Source: Methylibium rhizosphaerae (GTDB lineage Bacteria; Pseudomonadota; Gammaproteobacteria; Burkholderiales; Burkholderiaceae_C). From it: a stretch of 64,000 nucleotides of DNA. A model generated the notes under the pieces. The model was given only the letters and a program-made list of their open reading frames with translations. It had not been told where the DNA came from and searched no databases. Position 1 is the stretch's first letter. Each line of letters opens with the position of its first letter. This document shows, piece after piece, positions 46,264-56,849 of this stretch. The position numbers and the translations under genes are program-made. The DNA is taken from contig NZ_SWAR01000011.1 in the NCBI RefSeq assembly GCF_006386545.1, positions 1-64,000 of the forward strand, given 5' to 3'.

Positions 46264-48653
46264 TCGGAGGGGCGGGCCGGGGCGAGGATGTCCCGGTTGC
46301 CGTTGGTGGACATGCCGGATACGAGCCCCGACTTTTCCATTTGTTCCAGCAGGCGTGCTGCCCGGTTGTAGCCGATGCGTAAATGTCTTTGAACCAGCGA
46401 GATCGACGCGCGGCGATGCTGCAGCACCACCGCCACCGCCTGGTCGTACATCGGGTCGGCCTCGCCCTCGCCGCCGCCGGCGGGCGAGCCGTCGAGGTTG
46501 CTACCTTCATCGTCGAGGTTGCCGCCCTCGAGAATGCCTTCGATGTAGTTGGGCTCGCCCTGGCTCTTGAGGTATTCGACGACGCGGTGCACCTCGTCGT
46601 CGCTCACGAAGGCGCCGTGCACCCGCACCGGCAGGCCGGTGCCCGGCGCGAGATAGAGCATGTCGCCCTGCCCCAGCAGCGCCTCGGCACCCATCTGGTC
46701 GAGGATGGTGCGGCTGTCGATCTTGCTGCTCACCTGGAAGGCGACGCGGGTGGGGATGTTGGCCTTGATGAGGCCGGTGATCACGTCGACGCTGGGACGC
46801 TGGGTGGCCAGGATGAGGTGAATGCCGGCGGCTCGCGCCTTCTGGGCCAGCCGGGCGATCAGCTCCTCGATCTTCTTGCCCACCACCATCATCAGGTCGG
46901 CGAGCTCGTCGATCACGACCACGATGTAGGGCAGCCGCTCGAGCGGCTCCGGCGCCTCGGGCGTCAGGCTGAACGGATTGGGCAGCTTCTCGCCGCGGGC
47001 GTTCGCCTCTTCGATCTTCTTGTTGTAGCCGGCCAGGTTGCGAACGCCCAGCTTGCTCATCAGCTTGTAGCGCCGCTCCATCTCGCCCACGCCCCAGTTG
47101 AGCGCATTGCCGGCCTGCTTCATGTCGGTGACCACCGGGCACAGCAGGTGCGGAATGCCCTCGTAGACGCTCATCTCGAGCATCTTCGGGTCGATGAGGA
47201 TGAGGCGCACGTCCTTGGCCTCGGCCTTGTACAGCAGGCTCAGGATGGTGGCGTTGATGCCAACCGACTTGCCCGAGCCGGTGGTGCCGGCGATCAGGCA
47301 GTGCGGCATCTTCGCGAGGTCGGCCACCACCGGGCCGCCGACGATGTCCTTGCCCAGCCCCATGGTGAGCATGGACTGCGCATCGTTGTAGGCCTGCGAG
47401 CCCAGGATCTCGGACAGGCGGATCATCTGGCGCTTGGCGTTCGGCAGCTCGAGCGCCATGTAGTTCTTGCCCGGGATGGTCTCGACCACGCGGATGCTCA
47501 CGAGGCTCAGCGAACGCGCCAGGTCCTTCGCGAGGTTGACGATCTGCGAGCCCTTCACGCCGGTGGCCGGCTCGATCTCGTAGCGTGTGATCACCGGGCC
47601 GGGCGAGGCCGCCACCACACGCACCTCGACGCCGAAGTCCTTGAGCTTCTTCTCGATGAGCCGCGAGGTCATCTCGAGCGACTCGGGCGTCACCGTCTCC
47701 AGGCGGCCGGGGGCGGCGTCGAGCAGGTCCACCTGCGGCAGCTTGGTGTCGGCCAACTCGCTGAACAGCGGCTTCTGCTTTTCCTTCACCACCCGCTCGC
47801 TCTTGGGCACCTCGACCACCGGCTTCTCGATCACGATGGGCACGTGGTCCTCGATCACGTGGCGCTCGATCTCGACCACCTGCTCGCGCTCCTTGATGGC
47901 CTGCTCGCCGATGCGGATGTCCTCGGCCCGCTCGATGCGCTCCTGGCGACGCTCACGCAGGCCCTCGATCGCCCCGCCCAGGCGCTCGGCCACTGCCACC
48001 CACGAAAAGCGGAAGGCGAGCGAGAGGCCCACCACGAGGGTGGCGATCCAGAACACACCCGACCCCACGAAACCCAGCAATCGCTGGCTCAGGGGCCCGA
48101 GCGTGTAGCCCAGCACGCCGCCGGCATGACCGCCGGGAACGGCGGCCTCCCATTGGTAGAGCCGGCTCCATTCGAGCGACGTGCTCGACACGAGCAGCAG
48201 GGCCATACCGAGCCAGAACACCCACACCGGCCGGTGCGAAGTGCCGAGGTTCGAAGCCGGCTCATGCGGCGCATCGGCGCGGAGCAGGCGCGCCAGCGCC
48301 CCCAGCCAGCCGCGGGCCCCCAGGGCGAGCAGCCACCACGCCGAATAGCCGAGCAGGAAGAACGCCAGGTCCGAAAGCCAGGCGCCGAGCACACCCGCCT
48401 TGTTGTGGATTTCCGGGCCGAGGCCGGAAGTGGAAAACGCGGCGTCACTGCCGCTGTGCGTCACGAAAGCCAGCGCCGCCAGCAGCCAGCCCACGCCGCC
48501 GAGCACGACGGCCAACTGCAGCTTCCAGCGCGGCGCGGGGTCGGCTGGCGCCGACGCTGCAGCAGCAGCTGCAGCAGCACGCCCCCGGCCCCGTTCAACG
48601 GTAGCGCCGGAGGTCGAGCCTTCCGAGCGCAAGGAACCCAACGGAAATGTCAT
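46260..48653 (-). CDS. ftsK: DNA translocase FtsK
   Basis: 797 aa. Four N-terminal membrane helices (about 45-225) anchor it at the septum, followed by a Glu/Arg-rich linker (about 230-330), a RecA-like motor with Walker [11 protein letters not shown] (near 460) and Walker [13 protein letters not shown], and a winged-helix gamma domain (about 730-790, [19 protein letters not shown]) that reads KOPS sites. It pumps chromosome DNA and activates XerCD at dif. Length is normal for the SpoIIIE/FtsK group without a long linker. Confidence 0.95.
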   Translation of the reverse strand: MTFPLGSLRSEGSTSGATVERGRGRAAAAAAAASAPADPAPRWKLQLAVVLGGVGWLLAALAFVTHSGSDAAFSTSGLGPEIHNKAGVLGAWLSDLAFFLLGYSAWWLLALGARGWLGALARLLRADAPHEPASNLGTSHRPVWVFWLGMALLLVSSTSLEWSRLYQWEAAVPGGHAGGVLGYTLGPLSQRLLGFVGSGVFWIATLVVGLSLAFRFSWVAVAERLGGAIEGLRERRQERIERAEDIRIGEQAIKEREQVVEIERHVIEDHVPIVIEKPVVEVPKSERVVKEKQKPLFSELADTKLPQVDLLDAAPGRLETVTPESLEMTSRLIEKKLKDFGVEVRVVAASPGPVITRYEIEPATGVKGSQIVNLAKDLARSLSLVSIRVVETIPGKNYMALELPNAKRQMIRLSEILGSQAYNDAQSMLTMGLGKDIVGGPVVADLAKMPHCLIAGTTGSGKSVGINATILSLLYKAEAKDVRLILIDPKMLEMSVYEGIPHLLCPVVTDMKQAGNALNWGVGEMERRYKLMSKLGVRNLAGYNKKIEEANARGEKLPNPFSLTPEAPEPLERLPYIVVVIDELADLMMVVGKKIEELIARLAQKARAAGIHLILATQRPSVDVITGLIKANIPTRVAFQVSSKIDSRTILDQMGAEALLGQGDMLYLAPGTGLPVRVHGAFVSDDEVHRVVEYLKSQGEPNYIEGILEGGNLDDEGSNLDGSPAGGGEGEADPMYDQAVAVVLQHRRASISLVQRHLRIGYNRAARLLEQMEKSGLVSGMSTNGNRDILAPARPSE

Positions 48654-48731
48654 GCCGCGATTGTGGCCGAACGGCCCGGGCGGCCACTCTTGCGAGCGGC
48701 GCGCTTGTCACCGCTCGTTTCGCTTTCACGC

Positions 48732-49400
48732 TCACTGGGCGGTCAAGCGTTCCTTCAACACCACGGAACCGTTTTCCTGAGTCTCGACGTAGCCGCGCTC
48801 TTCGAGGTCCTTCATCACGCGGCTGACCATCTCGCGCGAAGCACCCACGATCTTGGCCAGGTCCTGCCGCGAGACCTTGTTGCGGATGATCTTGATCTCG
48901 CCGTCCTGCTCGGACATGTCGAGCAGCGTGCGGGCCACCCGACCGTACACGTCGAGCAGCGCCAGCGACTCGATCTGGCGGTCGGCGTTGCGCAGCCGCG
49001 CCACCAGCCCGCGCATGATCGCGTAGGACAGGCTGGAGTTCTCGGGCAGGCAGCGCGCGAATTCGGTGCGGCCGAGCACCAGCACGTCCGTCTGCACCTC
49101 GGCACGCACCGTGGCGGAGTGCGGCTCGTTGTCGATGAGGCTCATCTCGCCGACGTAGTCGCCCGGCTGCAGCACCGCCAGGATCACCTCGCGGCCGCGC
49201 GAGTCGGCCGTCAGGACGCGTGCGCGGCCGGTCAGCAGGATGAACAACGCATTCGACTTGCGCCCCTGCTCGACGATGATTTCGCCACGGCGGAAGCGGC
49301 GCTTCACCACACCCTCGGCAACGGCCTCGGCCTGGTCGCTCGTGAGCATGGAGAACAGCGGCACGCGACGGATCAGGTCAAGGTTGGACAACATCGCCAT
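48732..49400 (-). CDS. Crp/Fnr-family transcriptional regulator
   Basis: 222 aa from ATG 49400, seven bases after AGGAG; an in-frame GTG two codons upstream is too close to that signal. A cyclic-nucleotide-binding beta-roll (about 8-120, PGDYVGEMSLIDNEPHSATV) is followed by a dimer helix and the helix-turn-helix SRQDLAKIVGASREMVSRVM (about 172-191). The roll contains GEMS and a Ser-Ala-Thr but not the Fnr N-terminal cysteines, so it is more Crp-like than Fnr-like. It diverges from trxB. Confidence 0.9.
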   Translation of the reverse strand: MAMLSNLDLIRRVPLFSMLTSDQAEAVAEGVVKRRFRRGEIIVEQGRKSNALFILLTGRARVLTADSRGREVILAVLQPGDYVGEMSLIDNEPHSATVRAEVQTDVLVLGRTEFARCLPENSSLSYAIMRGLVARLRNADRQIESLALLDVYGRVARTLLDMSEQDGEIKIIRNKVSRQDLAKIVGASREMVSRVMKDLEERGYVETQENGSVVLKERLTAQ

Positions 49401-49427
49401 GGGCACGCTCCTCTGAATGCGTTCTCT

Positions 49428-49455
49428 TCTCTATTGATGCGATTGCCTGCGTCAA
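49428..49455 (-). promoter_or_regulatory. Candidate sigma-70 promoter for the Crp-like gene
   Basis: On the minus strand TTGACG (49450-49455) is a good -35, with a weaker TAGAGA -10 sixteen bases on (49428-49433), 28 bases upstream of the start codon. On the plus strand a separate TACAAT (49479-49484) may serve trxB, but I see no matching -35. Confidence 0.4.
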
Positions 49456-49580
49456 GAATGAGGCGCAGGCGCCGTTCCTACAATGTGAGGCCTTGATTCC
49501 CCGGCCGGCGCGGCCAGTTGCCCTGAAAGCAACGGTGCCCTGCCAGCGGATCGTGACATCCTTCACGCGCCGAACTCTAA

Positions 49581-50600
<1,020 letters not shown>

Positions 50601-50622
50601 AACGCCACGGCGGGGCCGTGCT

Positions 50623-50651
50623 TTCGCATTGCCGGCAAATCCGGCTATAAT
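50623..50651 (+). promoter_or_regulatory. Sigma-70 promoter for rpmB-rpmG
   Basis: TTCGCA (50623-50628) and a perfect TATAAT (50646-50651) are 17 bases apart, 134 bases before the rpmB start. The long leader between may be regulatory. Confidence 0.6.
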
Positions 50652-50784
50652 CGTCGTCTTTGCCGAACCAGCCCCAGTGCGCCTTCGCGCGCTGGAAGGG
50701 CCGCCACCAAGCCGGGGTCAGCACAAACCTGAAGCCCGGCCTGCTCTGGCAGCCGCATCGAAACACATCGTACGGAGAAGCGTC

Positions 50785-51018
50785 ATGGCACGCGTCTGTC
50801 AAGTCACGGGCAAGGGCCCGATGGTGGGGAACAACGTTTCCCACGCCAACAACAAGACCAAGCGTCGTTTCCTGCCCAACCTGCAGTACCGCCGTTTCTG
50901 GCTCGAGACCGAAAACCGCTGGGTGCGCCTGCGCGTGAGCAACGCCGCGCTGCGCCTGATCGACAAGGTGGGCATCGACCAGGTGGTCGCTGACCTGCGC
51001 GCCAAGGGCGAACTCTGA
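50785..51018 (+). CDS. rpmB: 50S ribosomal protein L28
   Basis: 77 aa, the standard length. The start [12 protein letters not shown] and the [15 protein letters not shown] block are diagnostic. ATG 50785 follows GGAGAAG. It is transcribed with rpmG, 25 bases downstream. Confidence 0.97.
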   Translation: MARVCQVTGKGPMVGNNVSHANNKTKRRFLPNLQYRRFWLETENRWVRLRVSNAALRLIDKVGIDQVVADLRAKGEL

Positions 51019-51043
51019 TTCACCGCTGATCTAGGAGCACATC

Positions 51044-51211
51044 ATGGCCAAAGGCGCACGCGAGAAGATCAAGCTGGAATCCACTGCCGGCACCGGTCAC
51101 TTCTACACGACCACCAAGAACAAGAAGACCACGCCCGAAAAGATGGAACTGATGAAGTTCGATCCGAAGGCACGCAAGCATGTGGCTTACAAGGAAGTGA
51201 AGCTGAAGTAA
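51044..51211 (+). CDS. rpmG: 50S ribosomal protein L33
   Basis: A 55-aa protein. It starts [20 protein letters not shown] and ends [11 protein letters not shown], with [13 protein letters not shown] between. The zinc-binding cysteines of some L33 forms are absent, which is the Cys-less type. ATG 51044 follows TAGGAG. A terminator follows at 51232. Confidence 0.97.
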   Translation: MAKGAREKIKLESTAGTGHFYTTTKNKKTTPEKMELMKFDPKARKHVAYKEVKLK

Positions 51212-51231
51212 TTCGGCCCTCTTTCACCGAG

Positions 51232-51264
51232 AAACCCGCCCGGTTCGCGCCCGGCGGGTTTTTT
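51232..51264 (+). terminator. Intrinsic terminator of rpmB-rpmG
   Basis: AAACCCGCC pairs with GGCGGGTTT across a GC-rich loop and runs into TTTTTT. It starts 21 bases after the rpmG stop. Confidence 0.85.
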
Positions 51265-51309
51265 GTTTGTCGGTTGCTGAGGGGGGCGAAGAAGAGAGCA
51301 CCAAAAGAA

Positions 51310-51333
51310 AAAGCGCCTCGATCGAGGCGCTTT
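51310..51333 (-). terminator. Intrinsic terminator of the desaturase gene
   Basis: AAAGCGCCTCGA is followed directly by its perfect complement, giving a 24-bp palindrome. On the minus strand TTTTTCTTTT follows the stem. It lies 20 bases beyond the desaturase stop. Confidence 0.85.
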
Positions 51334-51353
51334 GCTACCGGGAGCGGCCTGCC

Positions 51354-52577
51354 TCAGGCGTGGGCCGCGCGCAGCTTCAACGCGAATTCCTGCAGGGCGG
51401 CGATGCCGCTTTCCTCGGCCTTCTTGCACCAGGCCTGCAGGTCGCTCACCAGTTGCTCGGCCGACACGTTCGTGCGGGTCCACAGCTGGCGCAGCTCCTC
51501 ACGCATCGTGACCAGCTTGTCGAGCACCGGATGCTCGGCACGGGTCGCGGCGATCTGGGCCCGCAGTTCCTGCGGGATCTTGTCGTCGTCGCGGTGCAGC
51601 CAGCGGCGCGCCAGGCGCATCTGCGTCCACTTGGCGCCGTTCTTGGCGCCCTGCGCCTTCAGGCGGTCGAGCTCGGCCCCGCAGGCGCGCTTGAGCTCCT
51701 TGGCGTACTTGGCCATCACCTCGTAGCGGTTGGCAATGATGGCCTCGAGCGTCTTGGAATCGGCCACCGGCTTCACCACGCCCAGCTTGAGCTCGGGAGG
51801 CGTCTTGCGGACCTTGGCCAGCCCCAGCATCTCGAGTCCGCGGATGTAGACCCATCCGATGTCGAACTCGCCCTTCTTCACCGACAGCTTGGCGCTGGTC
51901 GGATAGGTGTGGTGGTTGTTGTGCAGTTCCTCGCCGCCGATGATGATGCCCCACGGCGAGATGTTGGTCGAAGCGTCGGCCGCCTCGAAGTTGCGGTAGC
52001 CCCACCAGTGGCCCAGGCCGTTGATGATGCCGGCCGCGGTGACCGGGATCCACAGCATCTGCACGGCCCACACCGCGGCGCCCGCGGCGCCGAACAGCAG
52101 CAGGTCGAGGATCAGCGTGAGGCCGACGCCCTGCCAGCTGTAGCGGCTGTAGACGTTGCGCTCCATCCAGTCGTCAGGCGTGCCGTGGCCGAACTTGGCC
52201 AGGGTTTCCTGGTTCTTGGCTTCGGCGCGGTACAGCTCGCTGCCTTCGAGCAGCACCTTCTTGATGCCGTGGGTCTGCGGGCTGTGCGGGTCATCGACCG
52301 TTTCGCACTTGGCGTGGTGCTTGCGGTGGATGGCCACCCATTCCTTGGTCACCATGCCGGTGCCCAGCCACAGCCAGAGGCGGAAGAAATGCATCACCGC
52401 GGGATGCAGGTCGAGCGCGCGGTGAGCCTGTGAGCGGTGCAGGAAGATCGTGACCGAAGCGATGGTCACGTGCGTGAAGGCCAGCGTGTACAGCACGATC
52501 TGCCACCACGCGGCGTCCAGCAGCCCGTAGGCCAGCCAGTTCACGGTGCCGTCGAACAACGACATCAAAACGTCCAT
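51354..52577 (-). CDS. Membrane fatty-acid (acyl-CoA type) desaturase
   Basis: 407 aa. The three His boxes of a delta-9-type desaturase are HRSQAHR (near 47), HRKHHA (near 84) and HNNHHTYP (near 218), which hold the di-iron centre; four membrane helices surround them. The C-terminal 130 residues are soluble and Lys/Arg-rich, longer than in basic desaturases but usual in betaproteobacteria. It puts a cis double bond in acyl chains, adjusting membrane fluidity. Confidence 0.9.
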   Translation of the reverse strand: MDVLMSLFDGTVNWLAYGLLDAAWWQIVLYTLAFTHVTIASVTIFLHRSQAHRALDLHPAVMHFFRLWLWLGTGMVTKEWVAIHRKHHAKCETVDDPHSPQTHGIKKVLLEGSELYRAEAKNQETLAKFGHGTPDDWMERNVYSRYSWQGVGLTLILDLLLFGAAGAAVWAVQMLWIPVTAAGIINGLGHWWGYRNFEAADASTNISPWGIIIGGEELHNNHHTYPTSAKLSVKKGEFDIGWVYIRGLEMLGLAKVRKTPPELKLGVVKPVADSKTLEAIIANRYEVMAKYAKELKRACGAELDRLKAQGAKNGAKWTQMRLARRWLHRDDDKIPQELRAQIAATRAEHPVLDKLVTMREELRQLWTRTNVSAEQLVSDLQAWCKKAEESGIAALQEFALKLRAAHA

Positions 52578-52730
52578 TCTGTAGAGCCTTTTCCGAAGAG
52601 TGCGGAATTGTAGGTGCCGGGGTCTCCAAGCGGCGCGTGGAACTACGCACTTTTGGCGACGCAGTTGTGAAGAGTGGGGCCGGGTTGCGCCAGCTCAAAC
52701 CATCCTCTGCACACATGCCATAGCCAGCGG

Positions 52731-53987
52731 CTATTTTCGTTCCCAGACGGCGGCGAAAAAACCGTCGGTCTGGTGCCGGTGCGGCCACAACCGCAGGTAT
52801 TCGCCCGCCACCAGCCCGTCGGCCTTGGAAACCTTGGCCCGCTCCAGCACCTCGCGTGCCTGAAGCGGAACGAAATCCTTGTGCTCTGCGCTGAAGGCTC
52901 CGGCGATGTCCTCGTTCTCCGCCTGCAACAGGCTGCAGGTGGCGTAGACGAGCCGGCCGCCGGGCTTCAGCAGCCGGGCTGCGCTGGCGAGGATGGCGGC
53001 CTGCTTGGCCTTGAGTTCATCGAGTGCCTGCGGCGACTGGCGCCACTTCAGGTCGGGATTTCGCCGCAGGGTGCCCAGGCCCGAACAGGGCGCGTCCACC
53101 AGCACGCGGTCGATCTTGCCGGCCAGCCGCTTGATGCGCTCGTCGCGCTCATGCGCGATCTGGGCCGGGTACACGTTGGACAGGCCGCTGCGCGCCAGCC
53201 GCGGCTTCAGCGCGTCGAGCCGGTGCCCGGACACGTCGAACGCGTAGAGGCGGCCGGTGTTGCGCATCATCGCCCCCAGCGCCAGCGTCTTGCCGCCGGC
53301 ACCTGCGCAGAAGTCCACCACCATCTCGCCGCGCCGGGCCTCGGTGAGCAGGGCCAGCAGCTGGCTGCCTTCGTCCTGCACTTCCACGTCGCCGCGGGTG
53401 AACAGCTCCAGCCGGCTGAGTGCCGGCTTGCCTTCGACCCGCACGCCCCAGGGCGAATGCGGCGTGGCCGCTGCGGCAATGCCGGCCTGCGCCAGCACAG
53501 GCAGCACGTCTTCCCGCTTGGCCTTCAGCGCGTTGACCCGCAGGTCGAGCGGCGCACTCTGGTTGAGGCTGTCCACCAGCGGCCAGAACTCGTCGCCGAG
53601 CGTGTCCTGCAAAGGCGTCGCCAGCCAGTCCGGCAGGTTATGACGCAGCTTTGTGGGCAGCGTCTTCACATCGACGCCACGCGCGCGGCCGACCCACTCG
53701 GCTTCGTGCGGGCCCATCCCGCCGCGCAGGTAGCTGTCGCTGCCCTGCCAGCCGAGGATGGCCAGGCGCCGCTCCATGGCGCCGCTGCCCGACTGGGCCA
53801 GGTGCTGGTACAGCAGGCGATGCCGCAGCACGTTGTAGGCGGTCTCGGCGAGCGTGTGGCGTTCCCGAGGCCCCAGATCCTTGTGCTGGCGGAAGAAGGC
53901 CGACACCACGGCGTCGGCCGGCGAATCGAGCCGCAGCACGTTGCGCAGCAGTTCGGTGGCGAGATCGAGCAGGTGAGCAGGACGCAT
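52731..53987 (-). CDS. 16S rRNA cytosine-5 methyltransferase RsmB-like
   Basis: 418 aa. An N-terminal NusB-like helical part (about 1-140) precedes the NOL1/NOP2/Sun methyltransferase domain: VVDFCAGAGGKTLALG (SAM site), VDAPCSGLGTLRRNP and YATCSLLQAENE, which supply the two catalytic cysteines. It methylates a cytosine in 16S rRNA. The N-terminal part is less canonical than E. coli RsmB, so RsmB-like is used. It ends the purN-rsmB pair on the minus strand. Confidence 0.85.
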   Translation of the reverse strand: MRPAHLLDLATELLRNVLRLDSPADAVVSAFFRQHKDLGPRERHTLAETAYNVLRHRLLYQHLAQSGSGAMERRLAILGWQGSDSYLRGGMGPHEAEWVGRARGVDVKTLPTKLRHNLPDWLATPLQDTLGDEFWPLVDSLNQSAPLDLRVNALKAKREDVLPVLAQAGIAAAATPHSPWGVRVEGKPALSRLELFTRGDVEVQDEGSQLLALLTEARRGEMVVDFCAGAGGKTLALGAMMRNTGRLYAFDVSGHRLDALKPRLARSGLSNVYPAQIAHERDERIKRLAGKIDRVLVDAPCSGLGTLRRNPDLKWRQSPQALDELKAKQAAILASAARLLKPGGRLVYATCSLLQAENEDIAGAFSAEHKDFVPLQAREVLERAKVSKADGLVAGEYLRLWPHRHQTDGFFAAVWERK

Positions 53988-53999
53988 GGCGATGACCGA

Positions 54000-54629
54000 T
54001 CAGAGTTCGAGCTGGGCCGCGGCGGCCTTGTGGCGCACGATGCCGGCCGCATCGACCTGCAGCTGGCCTTCGACCATCCACCGCACGGCGCGCGGGTAGA
54101 TCACATGCTCCTTGGCTAGCACGCGGGCGGCCAGCGACTGCGGCGTGTCGTCGGCCAGCACCGGCACCGCCGCCTGGGCGATGACCGGGCCATGGTCGAG
54201 CTCGGGCGTCACGAGGTGGACAGTGGCGCCGTGCACCTTGCAACCTGCCTCGAGCGCGCGTTCGTGCGTGTGCAGGCCCGGGAACGCCGGCAGCAGCGAC
54301 GGGTGGATGTTCACCAGCCGCCCCTCGTAACGCTGCACGAAACCGGGGGTGAGGATGCGCATGAATCCGGCGAGCACCACGACGTCGGGCGCAAACCCAT
54401 CGATGCAGCGCGCCAGCGCGGCATCGAAGTCCTCGCGGGAGGCGTAGTCGCGATGGCTCACCACGGCGGTGGCAATGCCGTGCGAAGCCGCGAAGGCGAG
54501 GCCGGCGGCGTCGGCCTTGTTGCTGATGACAGCGGCCACGCGCGCCGGCCACTTCTCACGCGCATTCGCGTGGACGATGGCTTCCATGTTGGAGCCCCGC
54601 CCCGAGATCAGGATCACGATGTTCTTCAT
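54000..54629 (-). CDS. purN: Phosphoribosylglycinamide formyltransferase PurN
   Basis: 209 aa from ATG 54629 (MKNIVILISGRGSNMEAI); longer frames upstream are antisense sequence. The catalytic residues are in NIHPSLLPAFPGLHTH (Asn and His, near 108-121) and the Asp in ELDHGPVIAQ. It formylates GAR in purine synthesis using formyl-tetrahydrofolate. It diverges from the M50 protease gene. Confidence 0.95.
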   Translation of the reverse strand: MKNIVILISGRGSNMEAIVHANAREKWPARVAAVISNKADAAGLAFAASHGIATAVVSHRDYASREDFDAALARCIDGFAPDVVVLAGFMRILTPGFVQRYEGRLVNIHPSLLPAFPGLHTHERALEAGCKVHGATVHLVTPELDHGPVIAQAAVPVLADDTPQSLAARVLAKEHVIYPRAVRWMVEGQLQVDAAGIVRHKAAAAQLEL

Positions 54630-54695
54630 CGGCCGGCAGTTTAGTCGCCGGGGGTGCCCGGCCAGGCGTCCCGGCCTCCTAGAATCCGCCCCCAC

Positions 54696-55367
54696 ATGGA
54701 ATCCGACGTCATCCGCACCCTCCTGGTGTACGCCCTGCCCGTGCTGTTCGCGATCACGCTGCACGAGGCGGCCCACGGTTATGTGGCGCGCCACTACGGC
54801 GACCCGACGGCCGAGCAGGCCGGCCGCATCTCGCTCAACCCCATACGTCACATCGACCCGATCGGCACGGTGCTGATGCCGCTGCTGCTGTACGTGGCGA
54901 CGTCGGGTGCCTTCGTGTTCGGTTATGCGAAGCCGGTGCCGGTGGACTGGCGCCAGCTGCGCCACCCGAAACGCGACATGGTGTGGGTGGCCTTTGCCGG
55001 CCCGTGCGCCAACCTCCTGCAGGCGGTCGGCTGGGCGGTGTTCGGCGCCGTGCTGCTGGGCCTGGGCATCGACGAGGAATTCTTCCTGCTGATGGCCCGC
55101 GCCGGCGTGCTGGTGAACCTGGTGATGTTCGCCTTCAACCTGGTGCCGGTGCCGCCGCTGGACGGCGGGCGTATCCTCGTGGGCCTGCTGCCGGTGCGCC
55201 TTGCGCTGCCGGTGGCAAGGCTGGAGCCCTACGGCTTCTTCATCGTCATGGGACTGGTGCTGGTGGGCGTCGTGAGCACTTACTGGATGCTGCCGATCAT
55301 GGCCGCGCTGCTGCAGATGCTGAGTGCGGCGCTGCCCTCGCTGCCCACCCTCATCGGCCTGCAATGA
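54696..55367 (+). CDS. Site-2 protease family (M50) membrane metalloprotease
   Basis: 223 aa from ATG 54696. The zinc motif HEAAHG (near 22) and the second motif NLVPVPPLDGGRILV (near 150, Asp ligand) mark an S2P-type protease without a PDZ domain. About six membrane helices. The substrate is unknown. Its stop overlaps the trpS start (ATGA), so the genes are co-translated; this pairing is common in related genomes. Confidence 0.9.
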   Translation: MESDVIRTLLVYALPVLFAITLHEAAHGYVARHYGDPTAEQAGRISLNPIRHIDPIGTVLMPLLLYVATSGAFVFGYAKPVPVDWRQLRHPKRDMVWVAFAGPCANLLQAVGWAVFGAVLLGLGIDEEFFLLMARAGVLVNLVMFAFNLVPVPPLDGGRILVGLLPVRLALPVARLEPYGFFIVMGLVLVGVVSTYWMLPIMAALLQMLSAALPSLPTLIGLQ

Positions 55368-56359
55368 AACCTCGTGTGCTGTCGGGCATGCGCCCTACCG
55401 GCGCGCTGCACCTGGGTCACTACCACGGCGCCCTGAAGAACTGGGTGCGCCTGCAGCACGACTACGACTGCTACTACTTCGTGGCCGACTGGCATGCGAT
55501 GACGACGCACTACGAGGACCATGCCGACCTCGAACGCAACGTCTACGACATGGTGGTCGACTGGCTGGCCGCCGGCATCGAACCCGATCGCGCCACGCTG
55601 TTCATCCAGAGCCGCATGCCGGAGCATGCCGAGCTGTTCACGCTGCTGGCCATGGGCACGCCGCTGTCGTGGCTGCAGCGCCTGCCCACCTATCGCGACC
55701 AGATGGTCCAGGCGACGGACCGCCACCTCGCAACCTTCGGCTTCCTCGGCTACCCGCTGCTGCAGGCGGCCGACATCCTCATCTACAAGGCCGCCTTCGT
55801 GCCGGTGGGCGAAGACCAGGCGCCGCACGTGGAAGTCACCCGCGAAGTGGCGCGCCGCTTCAACCACCTCCATGCCGGCGGGCAGACGGTGCTCCCCGAG
55901 CCGCGGGCCCTGTTCACCGAGGTGGGCCGCATGCCGGGCCTCGACGGCGCGCGCATGAGCAAGAGCGCCGGCAATGCGATCGCCATGCGCGACGAGCCGG
56001 CCGTGGTCGAAGAGAAAGTGCGGCGCATGCCCACCGACCCGCAGCGCGTGCGCCGCAGCGACCCTGGCGACCCCGAGCGCTGCCCGGTGTGGAAGCTGCA
56101 CCAGGTCTATTCGGATGCCGCGGTGAAGGACTGGGCGGTCAAGGGCTGCACCAGCGCCGGCATCGGCTGCCTGGACTGCAAGCAGCCGGTCATCGATGCC
56201 ATCCTGAAGGAGCAGAAACCTTGGCGCGAACGCGCCGAGGCCTACCTCGGCAATCCGAAGCAGGTGCACTGGATCGTCGAGGTCGGCACCGAACGAGCCC
56301 GCCGCGTGGCCCGCGAGACGATGAAGGAAGTGCGCTCGGCCATGGGCCTGGTGTACTAG
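55364..56359 (+). CDS. trpS: Tryptophanyl-tRNA synthetase
   Basis: 331 aa class I synthetase. HIGH is replaced by the usual HLGH (near 18, GALHLGHYHGA), and KMSKS reads ARMSKS (near 200). Its C-terminal half contains CTSAGIGCLDCK, a cysteine group also present in other betaproteobacterial TrpS. It charges tRNA-Trp. Confidence 0.95.
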   Translation: MKPRVLSGMRPTGALHLGHYHGALKNWVRLQHDYDCYYFVADWHAMTTHYEDHADLERNVYDMVVDWLAAGIEPDRATLFIQSRMPEHAELFTLLAMGTPLSWLQRLPTYRDQMVQATDRHLATFGFLGYPLLQAADILIYKAAFVPVGEDQAPHVEVTREVARRFNHLHAGGQTVLPEPRALFTEVGRMPGLDGARMSKSAGNAIAMRDEPAVVEEKVRRMPTDPQRVRRSDPGDPERCPVWKLHQVYSDAAVKDWAVKGCTSAGIGCLDCKQPVIDAILKEQKPWRERAEAYLGNPKQVHWIVEVGTERARRVARETMKEVRSAMGLVY

Positions 56360-56387
56360 TCCCGGTCACCCGTCGACTCCAGAAAGA

Positions 56388-56849
56388 ATGCCCGGCATCC
56401 ACATCACCGACATCGAGTCCGCCATCAACTGGTGGCGCGAGCGTTCGCCCTCGCCCGACGGCATCACCGCCTGCAAGGAAGTGCTGTCGCTCGCGGAGGT
56501 GTACGCGCTGATGGTCTATTACCGCGAGCAGTATTGCGACGAGGCTTCGATGCCGGCCAAGGCCAAGGCCGCCTGGCTCGCCTGGTACGACTCCACGCCG
56601 GACACGCCCTGCATCGCCATCTGCTCCACCAGCCAGGGCGACGACGTCTGCAAGGGCTGCGGCCGCACCTTCGAAGAAGTGCAGCACTGGCCCCAGATGA
56701 CGCCGGTCGAGAAGCGCGCCACCTGGCGGCGCATCGTCATGGAAGACACCGCCTGGCGGTTCAACCGCTACTCGGAACGGGCGCTCGACGCCGGCAGGGA
56801 AGGCTCGGGCGCGGAAGCCGGCGCCGAGGCGGGCTCCGGCGGCGCCTGA
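56388..56849 (+). CDS. DUF3717 and DUF1289 protein
   Basis: 153 aa. DUF3717 occupies about 1-65 (ITDIESAINWWRER, ALMVYYREQY). DUF1289 occupies about 70-115: TPCIAICSTSQGDDVCKGCGRTFEE holds four cysteines that probably bind metal, shown here as CIAICSTS and CKGCGR. The tail from about 135 is AEAG-repeat sequence and overlaps the 3' end of the opposite transglycosylase gene by 82 bases. Function unknown. Confidence 0.85.
   Translation: MPGIHITDIESAINWWRERSPSPDGITACKEVLSLAEVYALMVYYREQYCDEASMPAKAKAAWLAWYDSTPDTPCIAICSTSQGDDVCKGCGRTFEEVQHWPQMTPVEKRATWRRIVMEDTAWRFNRYSERALDAGREGSGAEAGAEAGSGGA

Noticed and set aside
46383-49496. 1037-codon plus-strand frame
   Set aside because: It is antisense to ftsK and the Crp-like gene, both clear by motifs. 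The composition is His/Arg/Gln-rich shadow sequence.
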